From NCBI RefSeq assembly GCF_937616625.2, contig NC_065572.1, forward strand, positions 2,501-66,500: 64,000 nt of DNA, written 5' to 3'. The notes beneath the pieces are model-generated. The model was given only the letters and a program-made list of their open reading frames with translations. It made no database searches and was not told the origin of the DNA. The DNA comes from Mercurialis annua (lineage: Eukaryota > Streptophyta > Magnoliopsida > Malpighiales > Euphorbiaceae). Of this stretch, positions 23,931-39,199 are shown in pieces; position 1 is the stretch's first letter, and each line of letters opens with the position of its first letter. The translations under genes and the position numbers were made by a program.

Positions 23931-25989
23931 TCATTTATCAAATAACTCTTCTATTATTTTATTTAATCCCAACTAGAAACGTTGTCTGAATAACCGATAA
24001 CTTATCGAACTAACAGAATTCCTAGTTATACTCAACTTTTTAAAAATTCCTTTTCTATCCTATTTCGGGCTATCAAAACGCTTACTTAAAACAGTCTGAT
24101 TACCAAACTAATCGAACATTCTTATTGTCTTCAACACCCTCTAAAACTTCCGTTGAGGTTCCAACTTCATCTGGTACGCGTAGGGGGTCAAAAAACATAC
24201 CCAAACTCCCCTCGCTGAGCTGTTTTGGGGAATGCAGAAAAGCCCCAAAAACAGGATAAAACGATAATTAATTTATCAAATAATTTTTATATGATTTTCA
24301 ATAATACCAACTAGAAACGTTGTCCGAATAACCGATAATTTATCGAGCTAACAAAATTCCTAGTCAAACTAAACTTTTCAAAAATCCCTTTTCTACCCTA
24401 CTTCGGGCTATCAAAATGCTTACATAAAACGGTCTGATTAACAAACTAATTGAATATTTATTTTTTCTGTAACACTGTCTAAATCTTTTGTTTAGGTTCC
24501 AACTTCATCCGGTACGCTTATAGGGTCAAAAAACGCACCCAAACTCCCCTCCCTGAGCTGATTTGGGGAATGCACAAAAACCCAAAAACGGGATAAAACG
24601 ATAATTTCTTTATCAAATAACTTTTCTATGATTTTAAATAATCCCAACTAGAAATGTTGTCCTAGTAACAGATAACTTATCGAGCTAACAAAATTCCTAG
24701 ATAAACACAACTTTTCAAAAATCCCTTTTCTAGCCTACTTCGGGCTATCAAAATGCTTACATAAAACGGTCTGATTAACAAACTAATTTAATATTCATAT
24801 TTTCTGAAACACTGTCTAAATTTTTTGTTCCGGTTCCAACTTCATCCGGTACGCTTAGGGAGTTAAAAAACGCACCCAAACTCCCCTCCCTGAGCTGTTT
24901 TGGGGGATGCATAAAAGCCCCAAAAATGGGATAAAACGATAATTCATTTATCAAATAACTCTTCTATTATTTTAATTAATCCCAACTAGAAACGTTGTCT
25001 GAATAACCGATAACTTATCGAGCTAACAGAATTCCTAGTTAAACTCAACTTTTTAAAAATTCCTTTTCTAGCCTATTTCGGGCTATCAAAACGCTTACTT
25101 AAAACAGTCTGATTACCAAACTAATCGAAAATTCTTATTGTCTTCAACACCCTCTAAAAACTTTCATTGAGGTTCCAACTTCATCTGGTACGCGTAGGGG
25201 GTCAAAAAACATACCTAAACTCCCCTCCCTGAGCTGTTTTTGGGAATGCAGAAAAGCCCCAAAAACAGGATAAAACGATAATTAATTTATCAAATAATTT
25301 TTATATGATTTTCAATAATACGACCTAGAAACGTTGTCCGAATAACCGATAATTTATCGAGCTAACAAAATTCCTAGTCAAACTAAACTTTTCAAAAATC
25401 CCTTTTCTACCCTACTTCGGGCTATCAAAATGCTTACATAAAACGGTCTGATTAACAAACTAATTGAATATTCATTTTTTCTGTAACACTGTCTAAATCT
25501 TTTGTTTAGGTTCCAACTTCATCCGTTACGCATATAGGGTCAAAAAACGCACCCAAACTCCCCTCCCTGAGCTGATTTGGGGAATGCACAAAAAACCAAA
25601 AACGGGATATAACGATAATTTATTTATCAAATAACTTTTCTATGATTTTAAATAATCCAAACTAGAAATGTTGTCCTAGTAACAGATAACTTATCGAACT
25701 AACAAAATTCCTAGTTAAACTCAACTTTTCAAAAATCCCTTTTCTAGCCTACTTCTGGCTATCAAAATGCTTACATAAAACGGTCTGATTAACAAACTAA
25801 TTTAATATTCATATTTTCTGTAACACTGTCTAAATATTTTGTTCAGGTTCCAACTTCATCCGGTACGCTTAGGGGGTTAAAAACGCACCCAAACTCCCCT
25901 CCCTGAGCTGTTTTGGGGAATGAAGAAAAGCCCCAAAAATGGGATAAAACGATAATTCATTTATCAAATAACTGTTCTATTATTTTAAT

Positions 25990-27010
25990 TAATCCCAACT
26001 AACTTATCGAACTAACAGAATTCCTAGTTATACTCAACTTTTTAAAAATTCCTTTTCTAGCCTATTTCGGGCTATCAAAACGCTTACTTAAAACAGTCTG
26101 ATTACCAAACTAATCGAACATTCTTATTGTCTTCAACACCCTCTAAAACTTCCGTTGAGGTTCCAACTTCATCTGGTACGCGTAGGGGGTCAAAAAACAT
26201 ACCCAAACTCCCCTCGCTGAGCTGTTTTGGGGAATGCAGAAAAGCCCCAAAAACAGGATAAAACGATAATTAATTTATCAAATAATTTTTATATGATTTT
26301 CAATAATACCAACTAGAAACGTTGTCCGAATAACCGATAATTTATCGAGCTAACAAAATTCCTAGTCAAACTAAACTTTTCAAAAATCCCTTTTCTACCC
26401 TACTTCGGGCTATCAAAATGCTTACATAAAACGGTCTGATTAACAAACTAATTGAATATTTATTTTTTCTGTAACACTGTCTAAATCTTTTGTTTAGGTT
26501 CCAACTTCATCCGGTACGCTTATAGGGTCAAAAAACGCACCCAAACTCCCCTCCCTGAGCTGATTTGCGGAATGCACAAAAACCCAAAAACGGGATAAAA
26601 CGATAATTTCTTTATCAAATAACTTTTCTATGATTTTAAATAATCCCAACTAGAAATGTTGTCCTAGTAACAGATAACTTATCGAGCTAACAAAATTCCT
26701 AGATAAACTCAACTTTTCAAAAATCCCTTTTCTAGCCTACTTCGGGCTATCAAAATGCTTACATAAAACGGTCTGATTAACAAACTAATTTAATATTCAT
26801 ATTTTCTGAAACACTGTCTAAATTTTTTGTTCCGGTTCCAACTTCATCCGGTACGCTTAGGGAGTTAAAAAACGCACCCAAACTCCCCTCCCTGAGCTGT
26901 TTTGGGGGATGCATAAAAGCCCAAAAAATGGGATAAAACGATAATTCATTTATCAAATAACTGTTCTATTATTTTAATTAATCCCAACTAACTTATCGAA
27001 CTAACAGAAT
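25990..27010 (+). repeat. Tandem trimer units sharing a 24-bp deletion
   Basis: At 26001 and again at 26990 the sequence reads CCCAACTAACTTATCG. A 24-bp stretch (the GAAACGTTGTCTGAATAA region and the left palindrome arm) has been lost. The two sites are 989 bp apart, which is the 1011-bp trimer minus the deletion. The deleted trimer was therefore itself duplicated in tandem. Confidence 0.85.
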
Positions 27011-30000
27011 TCCTAGTTATACTCAACTTTTTAAAAATTCCTTTTCTAGCCTATTTCGGGCTATCAAAACGCTTACTTAAAACAGTCTGATTACCAAACT
27101 AATCGAACATTCTTATTGTCTTCAACACCCTCTAAAACTTCCGTTGAGGTTCCAACTTCATCTGGTATGCGTAGGGGTCAAAAAACAAACCCAAACTCCC
27201 CTCGCTTAGCTGTTTTGGGGAATGCAGAAAAGCCCCAAAAACAGGATAAAACGATAATTAATTTATCAAATAATTTTTATATGATTTTCAATAATACCAA
27301 CTAGAAACGTTGTCCGAATAACCGATAATTTATCGAGCTAACAAAATTCCTAGTCAAACTAAACTTTTCAAAAATCCCTTTTCTACCCTACTTCGGGCTA
27401 TCAAAATGCTTACATAAAACGGTCTGATTAACAAACTAATTGAATATTCATTTTTTCTGTAACACTGTCTAAATATTTTGTTTAGGTTCCAACTTCATCC
27501 GGTACGCTTATAGGGTCAAAAAACGCACCCAAACTCCCCTCCCTGAGCTGATTTGCGGAATTCACAAAAACCCAAAAACGGGATAAAACGATAATTTCTT
27601 TATCAAATAACTTTTCTATGATTTTAAATAATCCCAACTAGAAATGTTGTCCTAGTAACAAATAACTTATCGAGCTAACAAAATTCCTAGTTAAACTCAA
27701 CTTTTCAAAAATCCCTTTTCTAGCCTACTTCGGGCTATCAAAATGCTTACATAAAACGGTCTGATTAACAAACTAATTTAATATTCATATTTTCTGTAAC
27801 ACTGTCTAAATCTTTTGTTCAGGTTCCAACTTCATCCGGTACGCTTAGGGGGTTAAAAACGCACCCAAACTCTCATCCCTGAGCTGTTTTGGGGAATGCA
27901 GAAAAGCCCCAAAAATGGGATAAAACGATAATTCATTTATCAAATAACTCTTCTATTATTTTATTTAATCCCAACTAGAAACGTTGTCTGAATAACCGAT
28001 AACTTATCGAACTAACAGAATTCCTAGTTATACTCAACTTTTTAAAAATTCCTTTTCTAGACTATTTCGGGCTATCAAAACGCTTACTTAAAACAGTCTG
28101 ATTACCAAACTAATCGAACATTCTTATTGTCTTCAACACCCTCTAAAACTTCCGTTGAGGTTCCAACTTCATCTGGTACGCGTAGGGGGTCAAAAAACAT
28201 ACCCAAACTCCCCTCGCTGAGCTGTTTTGGGGAATGCAGAAAAGCCCAAAAACAGGATAAAACGATAATTAATTTATCAAATAATTTTTATATGATTTTC
28301 AATAATACCAACTAGAAACGTTGTCCGAATAACCGATAATTTATCGAGCTAACAAAATTCCTAGTCAAACTAAACTTTTCAAAAATCCCTTTTCTACCCT
28401 ACTTCGGGCTATCAAAATGCTTACATAAAACGGTCTGATTAATAAACTAATTGAATATTTATTTTTTCTGTAACACTGTCTAAATCTTTTGTTTAGGTTC
28501 CAACTTCATCCGGTACGCTTATAGGGTCAAAAAACGCACCCAAACTCCCCTCCCTGAGCTGATTTGGGGAATGCACAAAAACCCAAAAACGGGATAAAAC
28601 GATAATTTCTTTACCAAATAACTTTTCTATGATTTTAAATAATCCCAACTAGAAATGTTGTCCTAGTAACAGATAACTTATCGAGCTAACAAAATTCCTA
28701 GTTAAACACAACTTTTCAAAAATCCCTTTTCTAGCCTACTTCGGGCTATCAAAATGCTTACATAAAACGGTCTGATTAACAAACTAATTTAATATTCATA
28801 TTTTCTGTAACACTGTCTAAATATTTTGTTCAGGTTCCAACTTCATCCGGTACGCTTAGGGGGTTAAAAACGCACCCAAACTCCCCTCCCTGAGCTGTTT
28901 TGGGGAATGCAGAAAAGCCCCAAAAATGGGATAAAACGATAATTCATTTATCAAATAACTTTTCTATGATTTTAAATAATCCAAACTAGAAATGTTGTCC
29001 TAGTAACAGATAACTTATCGAGCTAACAAAATTCCTAGTTAAACTCAACTTTTCAAAAATCCCTTTTCTAGCCTACTTCGGGCTATCAAAACGCTTACTT
29101 AAAACAGTCTGATTACCAAACTAATTGAACATTCTTATTGTCTTCAACACCCTCTAAAACTTCCGTTGAGGTTCCAACTTCATCTGGTACGCGTAGGGGG
29201 TCAAAAAACATACCCAAACTCCCCTCGCTGAGCTGTTTTGGGGAATGCAGAAAAGCCCAAAAACAGGATAAAACGATAATTAATTTATCAAATAATTTTT
29301 ATATGATTTTCAATAATACCAACTAGAAACGTTGTCCGAATAACCGATAATTTATCGAGCTAACAAAATTCCTAGTCAAACTAAACTTTTCAAAAATCCC
29401 TTTTCTACCCTACTTCGGGCTATCAAAATGCTTACAGAAAACGGTCTGATTAATAAACTAATTGAATATTTATTTTTTCTGTAACACTGTCTAAATCTTT
29501 TGTTTAGGTTCCAACTTCATCCGGTACGCTTATAGGGTCAAAAAACGCACCCAAACTCCCCTCCCTGAGCTGATTTGCGGAATGCACAAAAACCCAAAAA
29601 CGGGATAAAACGATAATTTCTTTACCAAATAACTTTTCTATGATTTTAAATAATCCCAACTAGAAATGTTGTCCTAGTAACAGATAACTTATCGAGCTAA
29701 CAAAATTCCTAGTTAAACACAACTTTTCAAAAATCCCTTTTCTAGCCTACTTCGGGCTATCAAAATGCTTACATAAAACGGTCTGATTAACAAACTAATT
29801 TAATATTCATATTTTCTGTAACACTGTCTAAATATTTTGTTCAGGTTCCAACTTCATCCGGTACGCTTAGGGGGTTAAAAACGCACCCAAACTCCCCTCC
29901 CTGAGCTGTTTTGGGGAATGCAGAAAAGCCCCAAAAATGGGATAAAACGATAATTCATTTATCAAATAACTGTTCTATTATTTTAATTAATCCCAACTAG

Positions 30001-33000
30001 AAACGTTGTCTGAATAACCGATAACTTATCGAACTAACAGAATTCCTAGTTATACTCAACTTTTTAAAAATTCCTTTTCTAGCCTATTTCGGGCTATCAA
30101 AACGCTTACTTAAAACAGACTGATTACCAAACTAATCGAACATTCTTATTGTCTTCAACACCCTCTAAAACTTCCGTTGAGGTTCCAACTTTATCTGGTA
30201 CGCGTAGGGGGTCAAAAAACATACCCAAACTCCCCTCGCTGAGCTGTTTTGGGGAATGCAGAAAAGCCCCAAAAACAGGATAAAACGATAATTAATTTAT
30301 CAAATAATTTTTATATGATTTTCAATAATACCAACTAGAAACGTTGTCCGAATAACCGATAATTTATCGAGCTAACAAAATTCCTAGTCAAACTAAACTT
30401 TTCAAAAATCCCTTTTCTACCCTACTTCGGGCTATCAAAATGCTTACATAAAACGGTCTGATTAACAAACTAATTGAATATTCATTTTTTCTGTAACACT
30501 GTCTAAATCTTTTGTTTAGGTTCCAACTTCATCCGGTACGCTTATAGGGTCAAAAAACGCACCCAAACTCCCCTCCCTGAGCTGATTTGGGGAATGCACA
30601 AAAACCCAAAAACGGGATAAAACGATAATTTCTTTACCAAATAACTTTTCTATGATTTTAAATAATCCCAACTAGAAATGTTGTCCTAGTAACAGATAAC
30701 TTATCGAGCTAACAAAATTCCTAGTTAAACACAACTTTTCAAAAATCCCTTTTCTAGCCTACTTCGGGCTATCAAAATGCTTACATAAAACGGTCTGATT
30801 AACAAACTAATTTAATATTCATATTTTCTGTAACACTGTTTAAATATTTTGTTCAGGTTCCAACTTCATCCGGTACGCTTAGGGGGTTAAAAACGCACCC
30901 AAACTCCCCTCCCTGAGCTGTTTTGGGGAATGCAGAAAAGCCCCAAAAATGGGATAAAACGATAATTCATTTATCAAATAACTGTTCTATTATTTTAATT
31001 AATCCCAACTAAAAACGTTGTCTGAATAACCGATAACTTATCGAACTAACAGAATTCCTAGTTATACTCAACTTTTTAAAAATTCCTTTTCTAGCCTATT
31101 TCGGGCTATCAAAACGCTTACTTAAAACAGACTTATTACCAAACTAATCGAACATTCTTATTGTCTTCAACACCCTCTAAAACTTCCGTTGAGGTTCCAA
31201 CTTCATCTGGTACGCGTAGGGGGTCAAAAAACATACCCAAACTCCCCTCGCTGAGCTGTTTTGGGGAATGCAGAAAAGCCCAAAAACAGGATAAAACGAT
31301 AATTAATTTATCAAATAATTTTTATATGATTTTCAATAATACCAACTAGAAACGTTGTCCGAATAACCGATAATTTATCGAGCTAACAAAATTCCTAGTC
31401 AAACTAAACTTTTCAAAAATCCCTTTTCTACCCTACTTCGGGCTATCAAAATGCTTACAGAAAACGGTCTGATTAATAAACTAATTGAATATTTATTTTT
31501 TCTGTAACACTGTCTAAATCTTTTGTTTAGGTTCCAACTTCATCCGGTACGCTTATAGGGTCAAAAAACGCACCCAAACTCCCCTCCCTGAGCTGATTTG
31601 CGGAATGCACAAAAACCCAAAAACGGGATAAAACGATAATTTCTTTACCAAATAACTTTTCTATGATTTTAAATAATCCCAACTAGAAATGTTGTCCTAG
31701 TAACAGATAACTTATCGAGCTAACAAAATTCCTAGTTAAACACAACTTTTCAAAAATCCCTTTTCTAGCCTACTTCGGGCTATCAAAATGCTTACATAAA
31801 ACGGTCTGATTAACAAACTAATTTAATATTCATATTTTCTGTAACACTGTCTAAATATTTTGTTCAGGTTCCAACTTCATCCGGTACGCTTAGGGGGTTA
31901 AAAACGCACCCAAACTCCCCTCCCTGAGCTGTTTTGGGGAATGCAGAAAAGCCCCAAAAATGGGATAAAACGATAATTCATTTATCAAATAACTGTTCTA
32001 TTATTTTAATTAATCCCAACTAGAAACGTTGTCTGAATAACCGATAACTTATCGAACTAACAGAATTCCTAGTTATACTCAACTTTTTAAAAATTCCTTT
32101 TCTAGCCTATTTCGGGCTATCAAAACGCTTACTTAAAACAGACTGATTACCAAACTAATCGAACATTCTTATTGTCTTCAACACCCTCTAAAACTTCCGT
32201 TGAGGTTCCAACTTCATCTGGTACGCGTAGGGGGTCAAAAAACATACCCAAACTCCCCTCGCTGAGCTGTTTTGGGGAATGCAGAAAAGCCCAAAAACAG
32301 GATAAAACGATAATTAATTTATCAAATAATTTTTATATGATTTTCAATAATACCAACTAGAAACGTTGTCCGAATAACCGATAATTTATCGAGCTAACAA
32401 AATTCCTAGTCAAACTAAACTTTTCAAAAATCCCTTTTCTACCCTACTTCGGGCTATCAAAATGCTTACAGAAAACGGTCTGATTAATAAACTAATTGAA
32501 TATTTATTTTTTCTGTAACACTGTCTAAATCTTTTGTTTAGGTTCCAACTTCATCCGGTACGCTTATAGGGTCAAAAAACGCACCCAAACTCCCCTCCCT
32601 GAGCTGATTTGCGGAATGCACAAAAACCCAAAAACGGGATAAAACGATAATTTCTTTACCAAATAACTTTTCTATGATTTTAAATAATCCCAACTAGAAA
32701 TGTTGTCCTAGTAACAGATAACTTATCGAGCTAACAAAATTCCTAGTTAAACACAACTTTTCAAAAATCCCTTTTCTAGCCTACTTCGGGCTATCAAAAT
32801 GCTTACATAAAACGGTCTGATTAACAAACTAATTTAATATTCATATTTTCTGTAACACTGTCTAAATATTTTGTTCAGGTTCCAACTTCATCCGGTACGC
32901 TTAGGGGGTTAAAAACGCACCCAAACTCCCCTCCCTGAGCTGTTTTGGGGAATGCAGAAAAGCCCCAAAAATGGGATAAAACGATAATTCATTTATCAAA

Positions 33001-36000
33001 TAACTGTTCTATTATTTTAATTAATCCCAACTAGAAACGTTGTCTGAATAACCGATAACTTATCGAACTAACAGAATTCCTAGTTATACTCAACTTTTTA
33101 AAAATTCCTTTTCTAGCCTATTTCGGGCTATCAAAACGCTTACTTAAAACAGACTGATTACCAAACTAATCGAACATTCTTATTGTCTTCAACACCCTCT
33201 AAAACTTCCGTTGAGGTTCCAACTTTATCTGGTACGCGTAGGGGGTCAAAAAACATACCCAAACTCCCCTCGCTGAGCTGTTTTGGGGAATGCAGAAATG
33301 CCCCAAAAACAGGATAAAACGATAATTAATTTATCAAATAATTTTTATATGATTTTCAATAATACCAACTAGAAACGTTGTCCGAATAACCGATAATTTA
33401 TCGAGCTAACAAAATTCCTAGTCAAACTAAACTTTTCAAAAATCCCTTTTCTACCCTACTTCGGGCTATCAAAATGCTTACATAAAACGGTCTGATTAAC
33501 AAACTAATTGAATATTCATTTTTTCTGTAACACTGTCTAAATCTTTTGTTTAGGTTCCAACTTCATCCGGTACGCTTATAGGGTCAAAAAACGCACCCAA
33601 ACTCCCCTCCCTTAGCTGATTTGCGGAATGCACAAAAACCCAAAAACGGGATAAAACGATAATTTCTTTATCAAATAACTTTTCTATGATTTTAAATAAT
33701 CCAAACTAGAAATGTTGTCCTAGTAACAGATAACTTATCGAGCTAACAAAATTCCTAGTTAAACTCAACTTTTCAAAAATCCCTTTTCTAGCCTACTTCG
33801 GGCTATCAAAATGCTTACATAAAACGGTCTGATTAACAAACTAATTTAATATTCATATTTTCTGTAACACTGTCTAAATCTTTTGTTCAGGTTCCAACTT
33901 CATCCGGTACGCTTAGGGGGTTAAAAACGCACCCAAACTCTCCTCCCTGAGCTGTTTTGGGGAATGCAGAAAAGCCCCAAAAATGGGATAAAACGATAAT
34001 TCATTTATCAAATAACTCTTCTATTATTTTATTTAATCCCAACTAGAAACGTTGTCTGAATAACCGATAACTTATCGAACTAACAGAATTCCTAGTTATA
34101 CTCAACTTTTTAAAAATTCCTTTTCTAGCCTATTTCGGGCTATCAAAACGCTTACTTAAAACAGTCTGATTACCAAACTAATCAAACATTCTTATTGTCT
34201 TCAACACCCTCTAAAACTTCCGTTGAGGTTCCAACTTCATCTGGTACGCGTAGGGGGTCAAAAAACATACCCAAACTCCCCTCGCTGAGCTGTTTTGGGG
34301 AATGCAGAAAAGCCCCAAAAACAGGATAAAACGATAATTAATTTATCAAATAATTTTTATATGATTTTCAATAATACCAACTAGAAACGTTGTCCGAATA
34401 ACCGATAATTTATCGAGCTAACAAAATTCCTAGTCAAACTAAACTTTTCAAAAATCCCTTTTCTACCCTACTTCGGGCTATCAAAATGCTTACATAAAAC
34501 GGTCTGATTAACAAACTAATTGAATATTTATTTTTTCTGTAACACTGTCTAAATCTTTTGTTTAGGTTCCAACTTCATCCGGTACGCTTATAGGGTCAAA
34601 AAACGCACCCAAACTCCCCTCCCTGAGCTGATTTGGGGAATGCACAAAAACCCAAAAACGGGATAAAACGATAATTTCTTTATCAAATAACTTTTCTATG
34701 ATTTTAAATAATCCCAACTAGAAATGTTGTCCTAGTAACAGATAACTTATCGAGCTAACAAAATTCCTAGTTAAACTCAACTTTTCAAAAATCCCTTTTC
34801 TAGCCTACTTCGGGCTATCAAAATGCTTACATAAAACGGTCTGATTAACAAACTAATTTAATATTCATATTTTTTGTAACACTGTCTAAATCTTTTGTTC
34901 AGGTTCCAACTTCATCTGGTACGCTTAGGGGGTTAAAAAACGCACCCAAACTCCCCTCCCTGAGCTGTTTTGGGGGATGCAGAAAAGCCCCAAAAATGGG
35001 ATAAAACGATAATTCATTTATCAAATAACTCTTCTATTATTTTAATTAATCCCAAATAGAAACGTTGTCTGAATAACCGATAACTTATCGAGCTAACAGA
35101 ATTCCTAGTTAAACTCAACTTTTTAAAAATTCCTTTTCTAGCCTATTTCGGGCTATCAAAACGCTTACTTAAAACAGTCTGATTACTAAACTAATCAAAA
35201 ATTCTTATTGTCTTCAACACCCTCTAAAACTTCCGTTGAGGTTCCAACTTCATCTGGTACGCGTAGGGGGTCAAAAAACATACCCAAACTCCCCTCCCTG
35301 AGCTGTTTTGGGGAATGCAGAAAAGCCCCAAAAACAGGATAAAACGGTAATTAATTTATCAAATAATTTTTATATGATTTTCAATAATACCAACTAGAAA
35401 CGTTGTCCGAATAACCGATAATTTATCGAGCTAACAAAATTCCTAGTCAAACTAAACTTTTCAAAAATCCCTTTTCTACCCTACTTCGGGCTATCAAAAT
35501 GCTTACATAAAACGGTCTGATTAACAAACTAATTGAATATTCATTTTTTCTGTAACACTGTCTAAATCTTTTGTTTAGGTTCCAACTTAATCCGGTACGC
35601 TTATAGGGTCAAAAAACGCACCTAAACTCCCCTCCCTGAGCTGATTTGGGGAATGCACAAAAAACCAAAAACGGGATATAACGATAATTTATTTATCAAA
35701 TAACTTTTCTATGATTTTAAATAATCCAAACTAGAAATGTTGTCCTAGTAACAGATAACTTATCGAGCTAACAAAATTCCTAGTTAAACTCAACTTTTCA
35801 AAAATCCCTTTTCTAGCCTACTTCGGGCTATCAAAATGCTTACATAAAACGGTCTGATTAACAAACTAATTTAATATTCATATTTTCTGTAACAATGTCT
35901 AAATATTTTGTTCAGGTTCCAACTTCATCCGGTACGCTTAGGGGGTTAAAAAACGCACCCAAACTCCCCTCCCTGAGCTGTTTTGGGGAATGCAGAAAAG

Positions 36001-39000
36001 CCCCAAAAATGGGATAAAACGATAATTCATTTATCAAATAACTGTTCTATTATTTTAATTAATCCCAACTAGAAACGTTGTCTGAATAACCGATAACTTA
36101 TCGAGCTAACAGAATTCCTAGTTAAACTCAACTTTTTAAAAATTCCTTTTCTAGCCTATTTCGGGCTATCAAAACGCTTACTTAAGACAGTCTGATTATT
36201 AAACTAATCGAACATTCTTATTGTCTTCAACACCCTCTAAAACTTCCGTTGTGGTTCCAACTTCATCCGGTACGCGTAGGGGGTCAAAAAACATACCCAA
36301 ACTCCCCTCCCTGAGCTGTTTTGGGGAATGCAGAAAAGCCCCAAAAACAGGATAATACGATAATTGATTTATCAAATGATTTTTATATGATTTTCAATAA
36401 TCCCAACTAGAAACGTTGTCCGAATAACCGATAATTTATCGAGCTAACAAAATTCCTAGTCAAACTCAACTTTTCAAAAATCTCTTTTCTAGCCTACTTC
36501 GGGCTATCAAAATTCTTACATAAAACGGTCTGATTAACAAACTAATTTAATATTCATTTTGTCTGTAACACTGTCTAAATCTTTTGTTGAGGTTCCAACT
36601 TCATCTGGTACGCTTATAGGGTTAAAAAACGCACCCGAACTCCCCTCCCTGAGCTGTTTTGGGGAATGCAGAAAAGCCCCAAAAATGGGATAAAACGATA
36701 ATTCATTTATCAAATAACTCTTCTATTATTTTAATTAATCCCAACTAGAAACGTTGTCTGAATAACCGATAACTTATCGAGCTAACAGAATTCCTAGTTA
36801 AACTCGACTTTTAAAAAATTTCTTTTCTAGCCTATTTCGGGCTATCAAAACGCTTACTTAAAACGGTCTGATTATCAAACTAATTGAACATTCTTATTGT
36901 CTTCAACACCCTCTAAGACTTCCGTTGAGGTTCCAACTTCATCTGGTACGCGTAGGGGGTCAAAAAACATACCCAAACTCCCCTCCCTTAGCTGTTTTGG
37001 GGAATGCAGAAAAGCCCCAAAAACAGGATAAAACAATAGTTAATTTATCAAATAATTTTTATATGATTTTCAATAATACCAACTAGAAACGTTGTCCGAA
37101 TAACCGATAATTTATCGAGCTAACAAAATTCCTAGTCAAACTAAACTTTTCAAAAATCCCTTTTCTACCCTACTTCGGGCTATCAAAATGCTTACATAAA
37201 ACGGTCTGATTAACAAACTAATCGAATATTCATTTTTTCTGTAACACTGTCTAAATCTTTTGTTTAGGTTCCAACTTTATCCGGTACGCTTATAGGGTCA
37301 AAAAACGCACCCAAATTCCCCTCCCTGAGCTGATTTGGGGAATGCACAACAACCCAAAAACGGGATAAAACGCTAATTTATTTATCATATAACTTTTCTA
37401 TGATTTTAAATAATCCCAACTAGAAATGTTGTTCTAGTAACAGATAACTTATCGAGCTAACAAAATTCCTAGTTAAACTCAACTTTTCAAAAATCCCTTT
37501 TCTAGCCTACTTCGGGCTAACAAAATGCTTACATAAAACGGTCTTATTAACAAACTAATTGAATATTCATATTTTCTGTAACACTGTCTTAATCTTTTGT
37601 TCAGGTTCCAACTTCATCCGGTACGCTTAGGGGGTTAAAAAACGCACCCAAGCTCCCCTCCCTGAGTTGTTTTGGGGAATGCAGAAAAGCCCCAAAAATG
37701 GGATAAAACGATAATTCATTTATCAAATAACTCTTCTATTATTTAAATTAATCCAAACTAGAAACGTTGTCTGAATAACCGATAACTTATCGAGCTAACA
37801 GAATTCTTAGTTAAACTCAACTTTTTAAAAATTCCATTTCTAGCCTATTTTGGGCTATCAAAATACTTACTTAAAACAGTCTGATTACCAAACTAATCGA
37901 CATTCTTATTGTCTTCAACACCCTCTAAAACTTCCGTTAAGGTTCCAACTTCATCCGGTACGCGTAAGGGGTCAAAAAACATACCTCCCCTCCCTGAGCT
38001 GTTTTGGGAAATGCAGAAAAGCCCCAAAAACAGGATAAAACGATAATTAATTTATCAAATAATTTTTATATGATTTTCAATAATCCCAACTAAAAACGTT
38101 GTCCGAATAACCGATAATTTATCGAGCTAACAAAATTCCTAGTCAAACTCAACTTTTCAAAAATCCCTTTTCTAGCCTACTTCGGACTATCAAAATTCTT
38201 ACATAAAACGGTCTGATTAACAAACTAATTTAATTTTCATTTTGTCTGTAACACTGTCTAAATCTTTTGTTGAGGTTCCAACTTCATCTGGTACGCTTAT
38301 AGGGCCAAAAAACGCACCCGAACTCCCCTCCCTGAGCTGTTTTGGAGAATGCAGAAAAGCCCCAAAAATGGGATAAAACGATAATTCATTTATCAAATAA
38401 CTCTTCTATTATTTTAATTAATCCCAACTAGAAACGTTGTCTGAATAACCGATAACTTATCGAGCTAAATGAATTCCTAGTTAAACTCGACTTTAAAAAA
38501 ATTTCTTTTCTAGCCTATTTCGGGCTATCAAAACGCTTACTTAAAACGGTCTGATTATCAAACTAATTGAACATTCTTATTGTCTTCAACACCCTCTAAA
38601 ACTTCCGTTGAGGTTCCAACTTCATCTGGTAAACGTAGGGTGTCAAAAAATATACCCAAACTCCCCTCCTTGAGCTGTTTTGGGGAATGAAGAAAAGCCC
38701 CAAAAACAGGATAAAACGATAGTTAATTTATCAAATAATTTTTATATGATTTTCAATAATACCAACTAGAAACGTTGTCCGAATAACCGATAATTTATCG
38801 AGCTAACAAAATCCTAGTCAAACTAAACTTTTCAAAAATCCCTTTTCTACCCTACTTCGGGCTATCAAAATGCTTACATAAAACGGTCTGATTAACAAAC
38901 TAATTGAATATTCATATTTTCTGTAACACTGTCTAAATCTTTTGTTCAGGTTCCAACTTCATCCGGTACGCTTATAGGGTCAAAAAACGCACCCAAACTC

Positions 39001-39199
39001 CCCTCCCTGAGCTGATTTTGGGAATGCACAAAAACCAAAAAAACGGGATAAAACGATAATTTATTTATCAAATAATTTTTCTATGATTTTGAATAATCCC
39101 AACTAGAAATGTTGTCCTAGTAACAGATAACTTATCGAGCTAACAAAATTCCTAGTTAAACTCAACTTTTCAAAAATCCCTTTTCTAGCCTACTTCGGG

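Larger units (their letters stand above)
22700..37400 (+). repeat. Trimeric A-B-C higher-order repeat, about 1011 bp
   Basis: The TTGTCTTCAACACC landmark of A monomers recurs at 27116, 28127, 29138, 30150, 31161, 32172, 33184 and 34195, a period of 1011-1012 bp, or three monomers. Each unit runs A, B (GCTTATAGGGTC, GATTTGSGG), C (GCTTAGGGGGTTAA). Successive units between about 27.3 and 34.2 kb differ at only a few bases, far less than the A, B and C types differ from one another. That is the signature of recent amplification of the trimer as a unit. The order continues with looser periods on both sides (25137, 26127, 35208, 36221). Confidence 0.88.
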
